A DNA stretch of 64,000 bases from the NCBI RefSeq assembly GCF_024519155.1, contig NZ_JANIFJ010000001.1, positions 1,178,001 to 1,242,000 on the forward strand, in the 5' to 3' direction. The DNA is from Mangrovibrevibacter kandeliae. GTDB taxonomy: Bacteria; Pseudomonadota; Alphaproteobacteria; Rhizobiales; Rhizobiaceae. This document shows, one piece after another, positions 15,713-23,994 of this stretch. How positions within the stretch are numbered: the first letter of the stretch is position 1; every line of letters starts with the position of its first letter. A program made the position numbers and the translations under genes. The notes beneath the pieces were generated by a model. It did not search any database and had not been told where the DNA came from. It saw only the letters and a list, made by a program, of their open reading frames with translations.

Positions 15713-16278
15713 GTTCCTCCTGGTTGTTCGATCCGCTTCTGCCTCTGCACTACGAGTTGCTGGTGATCGACCCACCCTGGCCGTTTGAGCTTTACGGGCC
15801 GGGTGGCGCGAAGAAATCGGCATCAGCGCACTATCAGACGATGTCCGAGGCGCAGATCCTTAACCTGCCAATCGGGCATCTCGCTTCCGCGGACTGCCTT
15901 CTCTACCTCTGGGCAACCGCGACGAAGCTGCCGCTGGCGATCGCCAGCGTAGAGGCCTGGGGGTTCGTCTATCGCAGCTTCATGATCTGGCGGAAGACCA
16001 CGGCGAGCGGTCGGATGCGCTGGGGAACCGGATACCGCGTCCGCAGCTCGGGCGAGCTCGTCGTTGTCGCCACTCTCGGGAACCCACGGCAGGCTTACGC
16101 TCCCCCAACCGTGTTCGACGGCGTCGCTCGTGAGCACTCGCGCAAGCCCGACGAGTTCTATGCCATCTGCGACAGGGTGATGCCGCACGCTCGGCGCGCC
16201 GACGTGTTTGCCCGCGAGCGCCGCGACGGCTGGCAGTCCTTCGGGGATCAGGTCGGGAAGTTCGGGGAGGCCGCATGA
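15709..16278 (+). CDS. MT-A70 family adenine methyltransferase
   Basis: A 189-residue SAM-dependent enzyme expected to methylate adenine N6 in DNA. The catalytic DPPW is at residues 21-24 (LLVIDPPWPF). The family strand LLYLWATATKLP, the GFVYRSFMIWRKT segment and the GTGYRVRSSGELVVVATLGN block are present. The length is typical of phage members, which commonly protect DNA from restriction. Start GTG at 15709 overlaps the upstream stop. No endonuclease partner is visible, so it is an orphan enzyme. Confidence 0.88.
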   Translation: MSSSWLFDPLLPLHYELLVIDPPWPFELYGPGGAKKSASAHYQTMSEAQILNLPIGHLASADCLLYLWATATKLPLAIASVEAWGFVYRSFMIWRKTTASGRMRWGTGYRVRSSGELVVVATLGNPRQAYAPPTVFDGVAREHSRKPDEFYAICDRVMPHARRADVFARERRDGWQSFGDQVGKFGEAA

Positions 16279-16592
16279 TCGACGACATCTTCACGCCCGC
16301 GTGGCACCGCTTCATCGTGCATTGCGCCAGCGAGGAGGCAATCATCCGCCTCTATGAGGAGAAGACCGGGCGGATCATGCTCCGCCCCAACGGCTCGTTC
16401 TTCTTCGACTCGGAGCACACCGACGCCGAGAACGAGTCGATGATCGACTTCATCTGCTGGGTGACGGTCACGCATTGGGGCCAGATCCGCGGCGTGCCGG
16501 AAGAGATTCTTGCAGTGGCAAGCCGACGCTATCCCGATCACATCGCCTTCGCCGACGCCGCGGCGACGACGCAGCTGAGGGTCGTGAAATGA
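16275..16592 (+). CDS. Unknown 105-residue protein
   Basis: Not recognised. A compact, mixed alpha/beta acidic protein with FDSEHTDAENESMIDFICWV at its centre. It overlaps by 4 bases both the MT-A70 gene upstream and the RuvC-like gene downstream, so it is translated with them. Confidence 0.6.
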   Translation: MIDDIFTPAWHRFIVHCASEEAIIRLYEEKTGRIMLRPNGSFFFDSEHTDAENESMIDFICWVTVTHWGQIRGVPEEILAVASRRYPDHIAFADAAATTQLRVVK

Positions 16593-17131
16593 TGCTGCTG
16601 GCTCTTGATCCATCGCAACAGATGGGGTTCTGCCTCGGCAAGCACGACGGCACGCCGATCTACGGCACGCACCGGCTTCCGAAGGGCCGGTTCTCGCGCC
16701 AGGCGCTCGCGCTCGAGGCCATGCTGCTCGACATGATCAAGGCGAACCGCGTTGAGCGCGTGTACGCTGAGAAGCCTATTCTGCCCCGCGTCACGTCCTT
16801 CGACGCGATGATCGCCATGGCGGGCAAGGCGACCGTGATCGGCCTGACGTGCGCTCGGATCGGCGTCGATCTCGTCTACGTCGACATGAGCACCTGGCGC
16901 AGCGAGTTCGGCGTGCCAACGCAGGCGCCGAAGCGTGTACCGAAGCCCGAGCGCCGCAAGTGGGTGAAGGCCGCCACGATCGAGCGCTGCCGCGCGCTCG
17001 GCTACGAACCCGGCGATGACAACGCCGCCGACGCGATTGGCATCTGGTGGAGCCGCGCAGCTGCTATCCGCGAGCGCGAGGCCTCGCCGACCTTGTTCGA
17101 AAGCGATATTCTGGCCGGCATGGACGTGTAG
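16589..17131 (+). CDS. RuvC-like Holliday-junction resolvase
   Basis: A 180-residue RNase H-fold nuclease. The acidic residues fit D7 in LLALDPSQ, E61 in VYAEKPIL and D144/D148 in DDNAADAIGIW. Phages use such enzymes to resolve branched DNA before packaging. ATG at 16589 overlaps the previous stop (ATGA). It lies just upstream of the primase gene in the replication operon. Confidence 0.75.
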   Translation: MMLLALDPSQQMGFCLGKHDGTPIYGTHRLPKGRFSRQALALEAMLLDMIKANRVERVYAEKPILPRVTSFDAMIAMAGKATVIGLTCARIGVDLVYVDMSTWRSEFGVPTQAPKRVPKPERRKWVKAATIERCRALGYEPGDDNAADAIGIWWSRAAAIREREASPTLFESDILAGMDV

Positions 17132-17136
17132 GCGCC

Positions 17137-18183
17137 GTGCCTCGCTTCGACCAGCAACTGCTCGACGACATCCGCGACCGGCTGCCGATCTCAACGGTGG
17201 TCGGTTCTCGCGTGACGTGGGACAGCAGGAAGACGAACACCAGCCGCGGCGACTTCTGGGCCTGCTGCCCCATCCATGGCGAGAAGAGCCCGTCGTTCCA
17301 CTGCGAAGATCAGAAGGGCAGATATCACTGCTTCGGTTGCGGGGCCTCGGGCGACGTGTTCCGGTTCCTCGTGGATGTCGACGGACTCTCGTTTCCGCGG
17401 GCGGTCGAGATGGCGGCGCAGCTCGCCGGCGTGCCGCTGCTCGGCGCTAGCGAGGAGACCGCGGCCGAGAAGGAGAAGCGACGGCGCCGTGCTGCTGACC
17501 TAGAGAGGAAGAAGCAGGCCGATCTCGCCCGCGCCGTCCGGGAGAGCGAACGCAAGCTTGAGACCGCCGCCGGCATCTGGAAAAGCACGCAGCTCCTGGC
17601 AGGCTCGCTCGCCGAAGTCTACCTGCGGGCCCGCGGCATCGATCTTATCGACGAGCCGAACCTGCGCTTCCATCCGTCGCTGCCGTACCCGAAAGCAGGC
17701 AAGCATCCGGCGCTTGTCGCCCGCGTGCAGGGGCCGGACGGAAAGGGGATCGGCGTGTGGCGGATCTTCCTCGCGCCCGACGGCCGCGGCAAAGCTCAGG
17801 TCGAGAACGCGAAGCTCGGCCTCGGCAACGTGAAAGGCGGCGCGGTGCGGCTCGGCGGTGAGGGGCCAGTCGTCGGAATCGCGGAGGGTGTGGAGACCGC
17901 GCTGGCCGCTCACGAGCTTGACCGCCGGCATCCGATTTGGGCCGGCCTATCTACTTCCGGCATCATGACGTTCGTCCCGCCGCCGTTCGTGCGTCGGGTC
18001 CTGATCTATCCCGACGGCGACATCGCGAAGATCCGCGACGGTAAGGTGCACGAGGCGCCCGGCATGAGGGCCGCGCTGGTGTTGAAGGAGCGGCTCGTCG
18101 GCGAACACAAGCCCTCCGCCATCATCGACCCTCCGAGGGAAGGCGATTATCTCGACGCTCTGCAGGCGGTGAAGCGAGCCTAA
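17137..18183 (+). CDS. DnaG-like primase with CHC2 zinc finger and Toprim domain
   Basis: A 348-residue primase making RNA primers for phage replication. The zinc finger uses C44, H47, C65 and C68 (CCPIHGEKSPSFHC, then YHCFGCG). A charged helical linker spans about 105-145. The Toprim domain has the Glu motif VVGIAEGVETALA and the DxD motif YPDGD. It is shorter than host DnaG and lacks the DnaB-binding C-terminal domain. GTG at 17137 is chosen from its position just after the RuvC-like stop. A DnaB helicase is encoded 3 kb downstream. Confidence 0.87.
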   Translation: MPRFDQQLLDDIRDRLPISTVVGSRVTWDSRKTNTSRGDFWACCPIHGEKSPSFHCEDQKGRYHCFGCGASGDVFRFLVDVDGLSFPRAVEMAAQLAGVPLLGASEETAAEKEKRRRRAADLERKKQADLARAVRESERKLETAAGIWKSTQLLAGSLAEVYLRARGIDLIDEPNLRFHPSLPYPKAGKHPALVARVQGPDGKGIGVWRIFLAPDGRGKAQVENAKLGLGNVKGGAVRLGGEGPVVGIAEGVETALAAHELDRRHPIWAGLSTSGIMTFVPPPFVRRVLIYPDGDIAKIRDGKVHEAPGMRAALVLKERLVGEHKPSAIIDPPREGDYLDALQAVKRA

Positions 18184-18190
18184 CGCTTAG

Positions 18191-18206
18191 GTCGTTCAAA
18201 AACGAC
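18191..18206. promoter_or_regulatory. Repressor operator copy 4 (GTCGT-N6-ACGAC)
   Basis: Palindrome GTCGTTCAAAAACGAC just after the primase stop, upstream of the -35 of an internal promoter. Confidence 0.68.
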
Positions 18207-18214
18207 ATAGAGGC

Positions 18215-18243
18215 TTGAATAACCCATCTTAAGCCGATATCTG
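18215..18243 (+). promoter_or_regulatory. Second rightward promoter
   Basis: TTGAAT, 17 bases, TATCTG. Operator copy 4 lies upstream and copy 5 starts at the last base of the -10, so it should be tightly repressed. Confidence 0.45.
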
Positions 18244-18258
18244 TCGTTCATAGACGAC
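18243..18258. promoter_or_regulatory. Repressor operator copy 5 (GTCGT-N6-ACGAC)
   Basis: Palindrome GTCGTTCATAGACGAC, 22 bases before the ATG at 18280; it would cover the transcription start. Confidence 0.7.
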
Positions 18259-18279
18259 AAAAGGATATCGGGACGGCAC

Positions 18280-18450
18280 ATGCAGCCCTGCATTGATCAT
18301 TCGGACGACATCCCCCCCTTCATCCCGCTTGCGGTGGCTGCGGCCTGCATCTCGCAGCGTCTGCGGGACGACCTCGACAATGCGGCTGAGATCGCTGTCG
18401 CGAAGGGTTGGGATCGCCCGCAGGTCCGTCGGCCGGAGCGCGCACGGTGA
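18280..18450 (+). CDS. Unknown 56-residue small protein
   Basis: Short gene with an ATG at 18280 behind the second rightward promoter. Its stop overlaps the GTG start of the next gene (GTGA). The product has an acidic N-terminus, an Ala-rich helix (PLAVAAACISQRLRDDLDNA) and a basic end. The helix is moderately hydrophobic but too short and charged for a clear membrane segment. Not recognised; supported by position and translational coupling. Confidence 0.55.
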   Translation: MQPCIDHSDDIPPFIPLAVAAACISQRLRDDLDNAAEIAVAKGWDRPQVRRPERAR

Positions 18451-19406
18451 CGGCGCGGATCTGGACGGACTACGTCTTGCGGAACGTCTTCCTGTTGCTG
18501 AAGGACGGCTACGACTATGGCGAGATCGCCGAGATGTACGGCGTCTCCAGGCGCGCGGTTGCAGCAGTCGTGAACCGCACAGAGGTCGGCGCGAAGTTTC
18601 GGGCGGGCCGAGGTGGGAAAAAGGCGCCGGCGCGTCGGTTCTGGACGAAGACGCGGCGGGACGAGCTCGCGGCCATGTACCGGCGCGAGATGCCGCGCAA
18701 GGAGATCGCCAAGGCGCTCAACTGCACGATCGAGGCTGTCCGGCATATGGCGGACGAGATGGGGCTCGCCGATCGGCAGCGCGGTACTCGTATCATGGCG
18801 GCACAGCGCAAGGGCAGTCGCCATTCTGAGGAAGCTCTCCAGAAGATGCGGGAGAAGGCTCGGGCGCGGTGGCGGCGGCCTGAATATGTCGCCAAGCAGC
18901 GGGCGCATCATGACCGCGTCAGCAGGTCCGAGCTCGCAAAAAAGGGGAACGACACCCGACGCGGCTTCTCCGTACCGGAGGACAAGAAGGAAGCCTACGA
19001 CGCGTTGATGCGGAAGGCGTTCTCGTCGAAGGAGGCCGGGATGCTCGTCGGCATCCTGCCGCAGGGCAGCGTCGAGATCCGCGACGTGCGGTACAAGAAC
19101 CGCACGAAGGACGAGGACTATCGCCGGGCGAAGCCGATCACCATCGTTCGCGACATCGCCGCCGAGATGCAGATCCCGGCGGATGCGATCCTGTCCGACC
19201 GCCTCGAACAGCCGATCGTCATCGCGCGCCATCGGGCTGTCTACGAGGTCGCGAGGCTGCGGCCGGACATCTCGATCACGAAGATCGGGCAGGCCTTCGG
19301 TCGCGATCATTCGACGATCAGCAACTCGCTGAAGGTCTGGCCGGGCATCGCCGCCGAGTACGGCTATGAGGCGAAGCCGCTCACCGGGCGGAGGGCTACG
19401 GCATGA
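18447..19406 (+). CDS. HTH protein with C-terminal DnaA domain IV-like module
   Basis: A 319-residue DNA-binding protein. Two HTH-like segments lie near residues 10-45 (DGYDYGEIAEMYGVSRRAVA) and 70-110 (MPRKEIAKALNCTIEAVRHM). Residues 236-305 resemble DnaA domain IV, ending in KIGQAFGRDHSTISNSLK, which parallels the DnaA-box signature GRDHTTV. There is no AAA+ domain, so it cannot be a full DnaA. It may bind DnaA-box-like sites to steer phage or host replication or transcription. GTG start overlaps the preceding small gene; the C5 methyltransferase start overlaps its stop. Confidence 0.72.
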   Translation: MTARIWTDYVLRNVFLLLKDGYDYGEIAEMYGVSRRAVAAVVNRTEVGAKFRAGRGGKKAPARRFWTKTRRDELAAMYRREMPRKEIAKALNCTIEAVRHMADEMGLADRQRGTRIMAAQRKGSRHSEEALQKMREKARARWRRPEYVAKQRAHHDRVSRSELAKKGNDTRRGFSVPEDKKEAYDALMRKAFSSKEAGMLVGILPQGSVEIRDVRYKNRTKDEDYRRAKPITIVRDIAAEMQIPADAILSDRLEQPIVIARHRAVYEVARLRPDISITKIGQAFGRDHSTISNSLKVWPGIAAEYGYEAKPLTGRRATA

Positions 19407-21310
19407 GGCCCCTGATCGTCGACAGCTTCGCCGGCGGCGGCGGGGCGAGCACCGGGATCGAGATGGCGCTCGGCCGCTCGCCGGACATCGCCATCAACCA
19501 CTCGGCCGATGCGCTCGCCATGCACGCGGTCAACCATCCGGACACACATCACCTCAACTCGAACATCTGGGACGTCTCGCCTCTGGAGGTGACGGGCGGG
19601 CGGGCGGTCGGGCTGTTCTGGGCCTCACCCGACTGCAAGCACTTCTCAAAGGCCAAGGGCGGCAAGCCGCTCGACCGCAACATCCGCGACCTCGCCTGGG
19701 TCGTGGTGCGCTGGGCCGAGGAGGCGCGGCCGGACGTGATCATCCTCGAGAACGTCGAGGAGTTCGTCACCTGGGGGCCGCTCTACGAGGACGGTTCGCC
19801 GATCGTTGAGCTGCGCGGCCAGACGTTCCAGGACTGGGTGCGGCGGCTGAAGCGCGCCGGCTACCGGGTGCAGTGGAGGGAGCTGCGGGCCTGCGACTAC
19901 GGCGCGCCGACGATCCGCAAGCGCTTCTTCCTGATCGCACGGCGCGACGGCAAACCGATCGTCTGGCCGGCGCCAACGCATTACCCCTCGGAAGAATTGC
20001 TTCGTGACGGCTACGGCAATCCGGACGATCCGGCGTACGTGCCGAGACCGATCCGAAAGCGTGAACGCAAGAACGGTAAGCCGGACTATTCGAAGGCAAC
20101 GAAGCCGTGGCGCACGGCCGCCGAGATCATCGACTGGTCGCTGCCGTGCCCGTCGATCTTCGACACGTCGGCCGAGATCATGGCCAAGCACGGGGTGCGG
20201 GCGGTGCGCCCGCTCGCTGACGCCACGATGCGCCGGATCGCGCGGGGCGTGGTGCGCTACGTGCTGGAGACGGCGAAGCCCTTCGTGGTGAAGTTCCAGA
20301 CCGGCTCGACCGGGCACGCGCTCGACGAACCGCTGGCGACGGTGACCGCCAACGGCTTCGTCAAGCGCCCGGGCGGCGCCGCGCCGATCGGCATCGTGGT
20401 GCCGTCGATCGCCGCGCTTGCGCACGGCTACTCAGGCGGGCGGCGCGAATATTCGATCGAGGAACCGCTCGGCACGGTTCACGCCGGCGGCAACAATCAC
20501 GCGCTGGTCGCTCCCGTCATCACGGCCGCGCAGCAAGGCGGGTCCGTCCGCTCCGCCGATGCGCCGATCCACACCATCACGGCCAGCCCGAAGGACCAGA
20601 ACGCGGTGATCGCGGCGACCATGGTGCAGACCGGCTATGGCGAGCGCGAAGGGCAGGCACCTCGCGCGCTCGACATCGACCGGCCGATCGGGACACAGGT
20701 TGGCGGCGCGGCCAAGCATGCCGTCGTCGCGGCCTTCCTGGCGCAGCACAACAACGACAGCCGGCGCGTCGGCGGCGTCAATCCGGGACGGCGAGCGGAC
20801 GAGCCGATCGCGACCATCACGGCAGCCGGGGCACAGCAGGCGGTTGTCGCGGCGCATCTCAACTGGGCTTACACGTCGAACACGCGCGGCGGCGAGGGCG
20901 ATCTCGACCTTCCTGCCAAGACCTTCTGCGCCGGCGGCAACCATGCCGCGCTGATCGCCGGCTTCCTGACGAAATATTATGGGGAGGGCCTGCCCAGCCA
21001 GTCGCTCGCCGAGCCGGTTCACACGGTGACGACGAAGCCGCGCCACGGACTCGTCACCGTCGAGATCGACGGCGAGACCTTCGCCATCGCCGACATCGGC
21101 ATGCGGATGCTGACGCCGCGCGAGCGCTTCCGGGCGCAGGGCTTTCCGGACAGCTACGTGATCGACCGAAGGCCCGACGGATCGGCGATCTCGGCGACCG
21201 TGCAAGGCTCGTGCTGCGGCAATTCCGTCTGCCCGCCGCTCGCCGCCGCGCTGGTGGCGGCAAACTGCGCCGGGCTCGCCGCCGAGCCGGTGCGGGAGGC
21301 GGCGGAATGA
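19403..21310 (+). CDS. DNA cytosine-5 methyltransferase with internal repeats
   Basis: A 635-residue C5-type enzyme. SAM motif I is DSFAGGGGAS (7-16). The catalytic loop is ASPDCKHFS with C78, a variant of the usual PCQ. Motif VI is ENV (117-119), motif VIII IRKRFF, and the end shows LTPRERFRAQGFP and GNSVCPPLAAA (motifs IX-X). Between about residues 300 and 540 are six or more units of the form D/E-P-I-x-T-I/V-x-A followed by AVVAA, a probable target-recognition repeat region. It is an orphan enzyme likely to protect phage DNA. Overlaps both neighbours by 4 bases. Confidence 0.88.
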   Translation: MRPLIVDSFAGGGGASTGIEMALGRSPDIAINHSADALAMHAVNHPDTHHLNSNIWDVSPLEVTGGRAVGLFWASPDCKHFSKAKGGKPLDRNIRDLAWVVVRWAEEARPDVIILENVEEFVTWGPLYEDGSPIVELRGQTFQDWVRRLKRAGYRVQWRELRACDYGAPTIRKRFFLIARRDGKPIVWPAPTHYPSEELLRDGYGNPDDPAYVPRPIRKRERKNGKPDYSKATKPWRTAAEIIDWSLPCPSIFDTSAEIMAKHGVRAVRPLADATMRRIARGVVRYVLETAKPFVVKFQTGSTGHALDEPLATVTANGFVKRPGGAAPIGIVVPSIAALAHGYSGGRREYSIEEPLGTVHAGGNNHALVAPVITAAQQGGSVRSADAPIHTITASPKDQNAVIAATMVQTGYGEREGQAPRALDIDRPIGTQVGGAAKHAVVAAFLAQHNNDSRRVGGVNPGRRADEPIATITAAGAQQAVVAAHLNWAYTSNTRGGEGDLDLPAKTFCAGGNHAALIAGFLTKYYGEGLPSQSLAEPVHTVTTKPRHGLVTVEIDGETFAIADIGMRMLTPRERFRAQGFPDSYVIDRRPDGSAISATVQGSCCGNSVCPPLAAALVAANCAGLAAEPVREAAE

Positions 21311-22758
21311 CCGACCGCCGCCGATATCCGGAGCGAGCGCCGCCGCCTGCCGAGATCATCTCCGAAGAGGCAGAGCGCGCCGTCGCCGGCTACATCCTCG
21401 CGAACCCCTCGCAGTTCTTCGAGATCAACGACCGCCTGCAGTCTGAGCACTTCAGCACCTCTCGCATCATGCGGATCTGGGCCGCCATGCAGCGAGCGGT
21501 CGAGAAGGGCAAGTCGCCTGACCGACGCATGGTCGCCCTCTTCATCGACCCCCTCGACAAGAAGGACGACACGCCGCTCACGATCTACATCGCGAACCTC
21601 ATCCACGACGTCACGAGGAACATCGAAGGGTTCGACCTCCTCGCCTATACCGACACCATCATCCGTCTCGCGCAGAAGCGTGCGCTGCTGGCGGCTCTCG
21701 ACCAGGCCCGCGTTCAGGTCGCTGCGGCCGATGTCGGCACCGCGATCGAAGATCTCGTCGACGAGGGGGTGAGGGCGCTCACGTCCGCCGGCGTTGGCGA
21801 CTTCGATCGCGACATGCGCACCTATGGGCAGTGGGCAGAGGCTCTCGGGCAGCGGGTGAACCGCGCCATCGCTGACGAGGAGAACGGCGGCATCGGCCTT
21901 AGCCCCGGCCTGAAGGCGGTCGAGGAGGTGATCGGTCCCCTGATCGGCGGGAAGGTCTACGTGCTCGCCGGCATGTCCTCCGGCGGCAAATCGGCCTTGG
22001 CGAAGAGCATCATGGAATCGGCCGCTCTCGACGCCAAGCGGAAGAGGCAAGGCTGGCTCTACAACGCCTCGCTCGAGATGAACGGTGAAGAGCATGCAGC
22101 GCGCGCTCTTTCCGACTACCTCGGCATCCCGTCCTTCAAGATAGAGCGGGCCGCGCTGAACCGATCAGAGGTCGAGGCCATCGGCAGCCGCGGGCGGGAG
22201 TGGGCAAGCCAGTACCCGATTCTGATCGACCAGCGCCGGCGCATGACCATGGAGAAGATCCGGTCGCGCATGATGCAGGTGAAGAACCGCTACGGGCTCG
22301 CGATGGCGGTGATCGACCACATCCTGCTGATCCGCGGCGGCAAAAAGGACTCGCTGATGGATCGCGTCATGGAGGCGGTCATAGAGGCCAAGATCATGGC
22401 CGGCGAGTTGGGCATCCCGATCCTTCTGCTGGCGCAGATCAACGAGAAGAACCTGCTGGAGCGTCCGAGCGGTTGGCCGATCGCGTCCGACCTCTTCGGT
22501 GGTGCCTCGATCGTCCAGAACGCCGACGTCGTCTTCTTCATCCATCGGCCGGAACTCGTCACCCGTAAGAAGGAGCCTGCGAAGACGGCGAAGAAGCGCG
22601 ACGAGGACGGCGACACACCGCACCAGGCGTGGGAGCGCCGGCTCGAGCGCGAGGCAGGGCAGGCCTGGGTCTTCTCCGACAAGACGCGCGGCTTGGCCGG
22701 CGGTGTCCGTCGCGAGCTTCGGTTCGACGGCGAAACCACAACGTTCAGGGATATCTGA
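21307..22758 (+). CDS. dnaB: DnaB-like replicative helicase
   Basis: A 483-residue hexameric helicase for phage replication. The N-terminal domain (about 15-120: EEAERAVAGYILANPSQFF) is the DnaB primase-interacting part. The RecA-like core has Walker A GMSSGGKS near residue 225, the YNASLEM strand, the Walker B-like AVIDHILLI, LLLAQINEKNL with a sensor role, and a C-terminal arginine region. ATG at 21307 overlaps the methyltransferase stop. With the primase and winged-helix initiator it makes a self-sufficient initiation set. Confidence 0.9.
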   Translation: MTDRRRYPERAPPPAEIISEEAERAVAGYILANPSQFFEINDRLQSEHFSTSRIMRIWAAMQRAVEKGKSPDRRMVALFIDPLDKKDDTPLTIYIANLIHDVTRNIEGFDLLAYTDTIIRLAQKRALLAALDQARVQVAAADVGTAIEDLVDEGVRALTSAGVGDFDRDMRTYGQWAEALGQRVNRAIADEENGGIGLSPGLKAVEEVIGPLIGGKVYVLAGMSSGGKSALAKSIMESAALDAKRKRQGWLYNASLEMNGEEHAARALSDYLGIPSFKIERAALNRSEVEAIGSRGREWASQYPILIDQRRRMTMEKIRSRMMQVKNRYGLAMAVIDHILLIRGGKKDSLMDRVMEAVIEAKIMAGELGIPILLLAQINEKNLLERPSGWPIASDLFGGASIVQNADVVFFIHRPELVTRKKEPAKTAKKRDEDGDTPHQAWERRLEREAGQAWVFSDKTRGLAGGVRRELRFDGETTTFRDI

Positions 22759-22759
22759 G

Positions 22760-23050
22760 ATGGTCGAGCGGCTCCGCATCACCGCGACCGCCATAGAGCG
22801 CTATCGCGAGCTCGTCCTGCACGGCACCGGCCGAATTGACCGGTCTGTGGCGGCGGAGATCGAAGCCGAACTGCTCTGTCTGCTGTCCCGCTGCTTCGTC
22901 CCGCACACGCCGCGCTACGCGATCATCGTCGGCCAGGCGCGCTTCATCGTCGTGGACGGCGCAGTCGTCACCACCCTTCACCGAAACGACCACTGCTGGA
23001 CGGGCATCCACCGCCCGGGCCGAAAGCTGGAGCTTGATCATGCGGAATAG
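22760..23050 (+). CDS. Unknown 96-residue protein
   Basis: Not recognised. A single alpha/beta domain with strands YAIIVGQARFIVVDG and VVTTLHRNDHCW; no signal peptide. ATG lies 1 base after the helicase stop, and the next gene overlaps its end by 11 bases, so it is part of the replication transcript. Confidence 0.6.
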   Translation: MVERLRITATAIERYRELVLHGTGRIDRSVAAEIEAELLCLLSRCFVPHTPRYAIIVGQARFIVVDGAVVTTLHRNDHCWTGIHRPGRKLELDHAE

Positions 23051-23426
23051 TGGCGCCAACCAGTGGCGCGCCTACGCGCGGCCGGAGGGCACGTCCTTCC
23101 TCGCGATGGTGTGCGTGGCGCATCTGGCCGAACCTTACAGCCTGAAGAAGGACGGCAAACCGATCCTCTATCCGACGCGCGGCGCGGCCGATCGTGCCGC
23201 GCACGAGCACATCCTCGGCCTACTGAACTCGCCGATCTACGCCGAGAGCTACGAGCGCCAGCTGAGCGAGCACGAGAAGCTGCAGGCGCAGGTGTTTGGC
23301 TCCGCCGCGCAACGAGATGAGGTGACGCCGGAGTCCGCCTTCGGTGTGATCTACGCCAAGGGCAGGGGAGGGAGCACGCACCAGGTGAAGGTCGAGCGGC
23401 GGCGGCGGCGGAGGGCTCAGGCATGA
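23040..23426 (+). CDS. Unknown 128-residue protein with basic tail
   Basis: Not recognised. Alpha/beta N-terminus (NQWRAYARPEGTSFLAMVCV), a central helix and an Arg-rich tail (KVERRRRRRAQA) that suggests nucleic-acid binding. Overlaps the upstream gene by 11 bases and the downstream gene by 4. Confidence 0.6.
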   Translation: MRNSGANQWRAYARPEGTSFLAMVCVAHLAEPYSLKKDGKPILYPTRGAADRAAHEHILGLLNSPIYAESYERQLSEHEKLQAQVFGSAAQRDEVTPESAFGVIYAKGRGGSTHQVKVERRRRRRAQA

Positions 23427-23713
23427 AGTCTCGCCCGCGCAAGCATACCGATCGCGTCCGCTACGTCGCAAGCGTGCTCTTCCTGCATGGGCTGAGCGAG
23501 CGGCTCGTTGCTGAGAAGATGACGGAGTCCGGCGTCTGCCTCATGACCAAGGGCAAGGTGAGCGGCATCATCAACCAGACGCCCTTCCGCGGCCTCTCCG
23601 ATCCTGAGCGGCAGACATGGCTGGATCGGCTTGCGCAGAAGCGCCTCGATGACGGCGTGCTGCCGGCCGCCGCGTTCCGCGCCGCCAGCCGAGATGCGAG
23701 GGGCGTGCGATGA
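23423..23713 (+). CDS. Small putative HTH protein
   Basis: A 96-residue basic protein. RYVASVLFLHGLSERLVAEK followed by KGKVSGIINQTPFRGL fits a helix-turn-helix with a recognition helix; a second helix (DPERQTWLDRLAQKRLD) follows. Specific family not identified. Translationally coupled to both neighbours. Confidence 0.55.
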   Translation: MKSRPRKHTDRVRYVASVLFLHGLSERLVAEKMTESGVCLMTKGKVSGIINQTPFRGLSDPERQTWLDRLAQKRLDDGVLPAAAFRAASRDARGVR

Positions 23714-23994
23714 GATGCCAGATCGTAACCGGCCAGCGCGTCGTCTGCATTGATGACGATTGGGGCACCCACAACGGAGTGCTCCCGCAGACCGCCCCTG
23801 TGCTGGGGCTGATCTATACCGTCGAAAGCCTGCGGCTCATCAACAACATGGAAGGTGAAGTCGCTCTCTCGCTTACGGAGTGGGAGGTGAGTGAAGCGTG
23901 GTGGAGCGCCGAGCATTTCCGTCCGCTCGATGAGGCCCGCCTCCACCGGTTCCGCGAGCACCTCGCCCCCCGTCGCGTCGAGGAGCCCGCATGA
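23710..23994 (+). CDS. Unknown 94-residue protein
   Basis: Beta-rich, with an SH3-like look (CIDDDWGTHNGVL, LGLIYTVESLRLI, EVALSLTEW) and an end enriched in Arg and Glu. Similar small KOW/SH3-like proteins are common in phages, but I cannot name a family. Overlaps its neighbours by 4 bases on each side. Confidence 0.58.
   Translation: MRCQIVTGQRVVCIDDDWGTHNGVLPQTAPVLGLIYTVESLRLINNMEGEVALSLTEWEVSEAWWSAEHFRPLDEARLHRFREHLAPRRVEEPA

Noticed and set aside
20320-21050. DNA repeats in the methyltransferase as a mobile or CRISPR element
   Set aside because: Repeats are in frame, diverged and explained by repeated protein modules.
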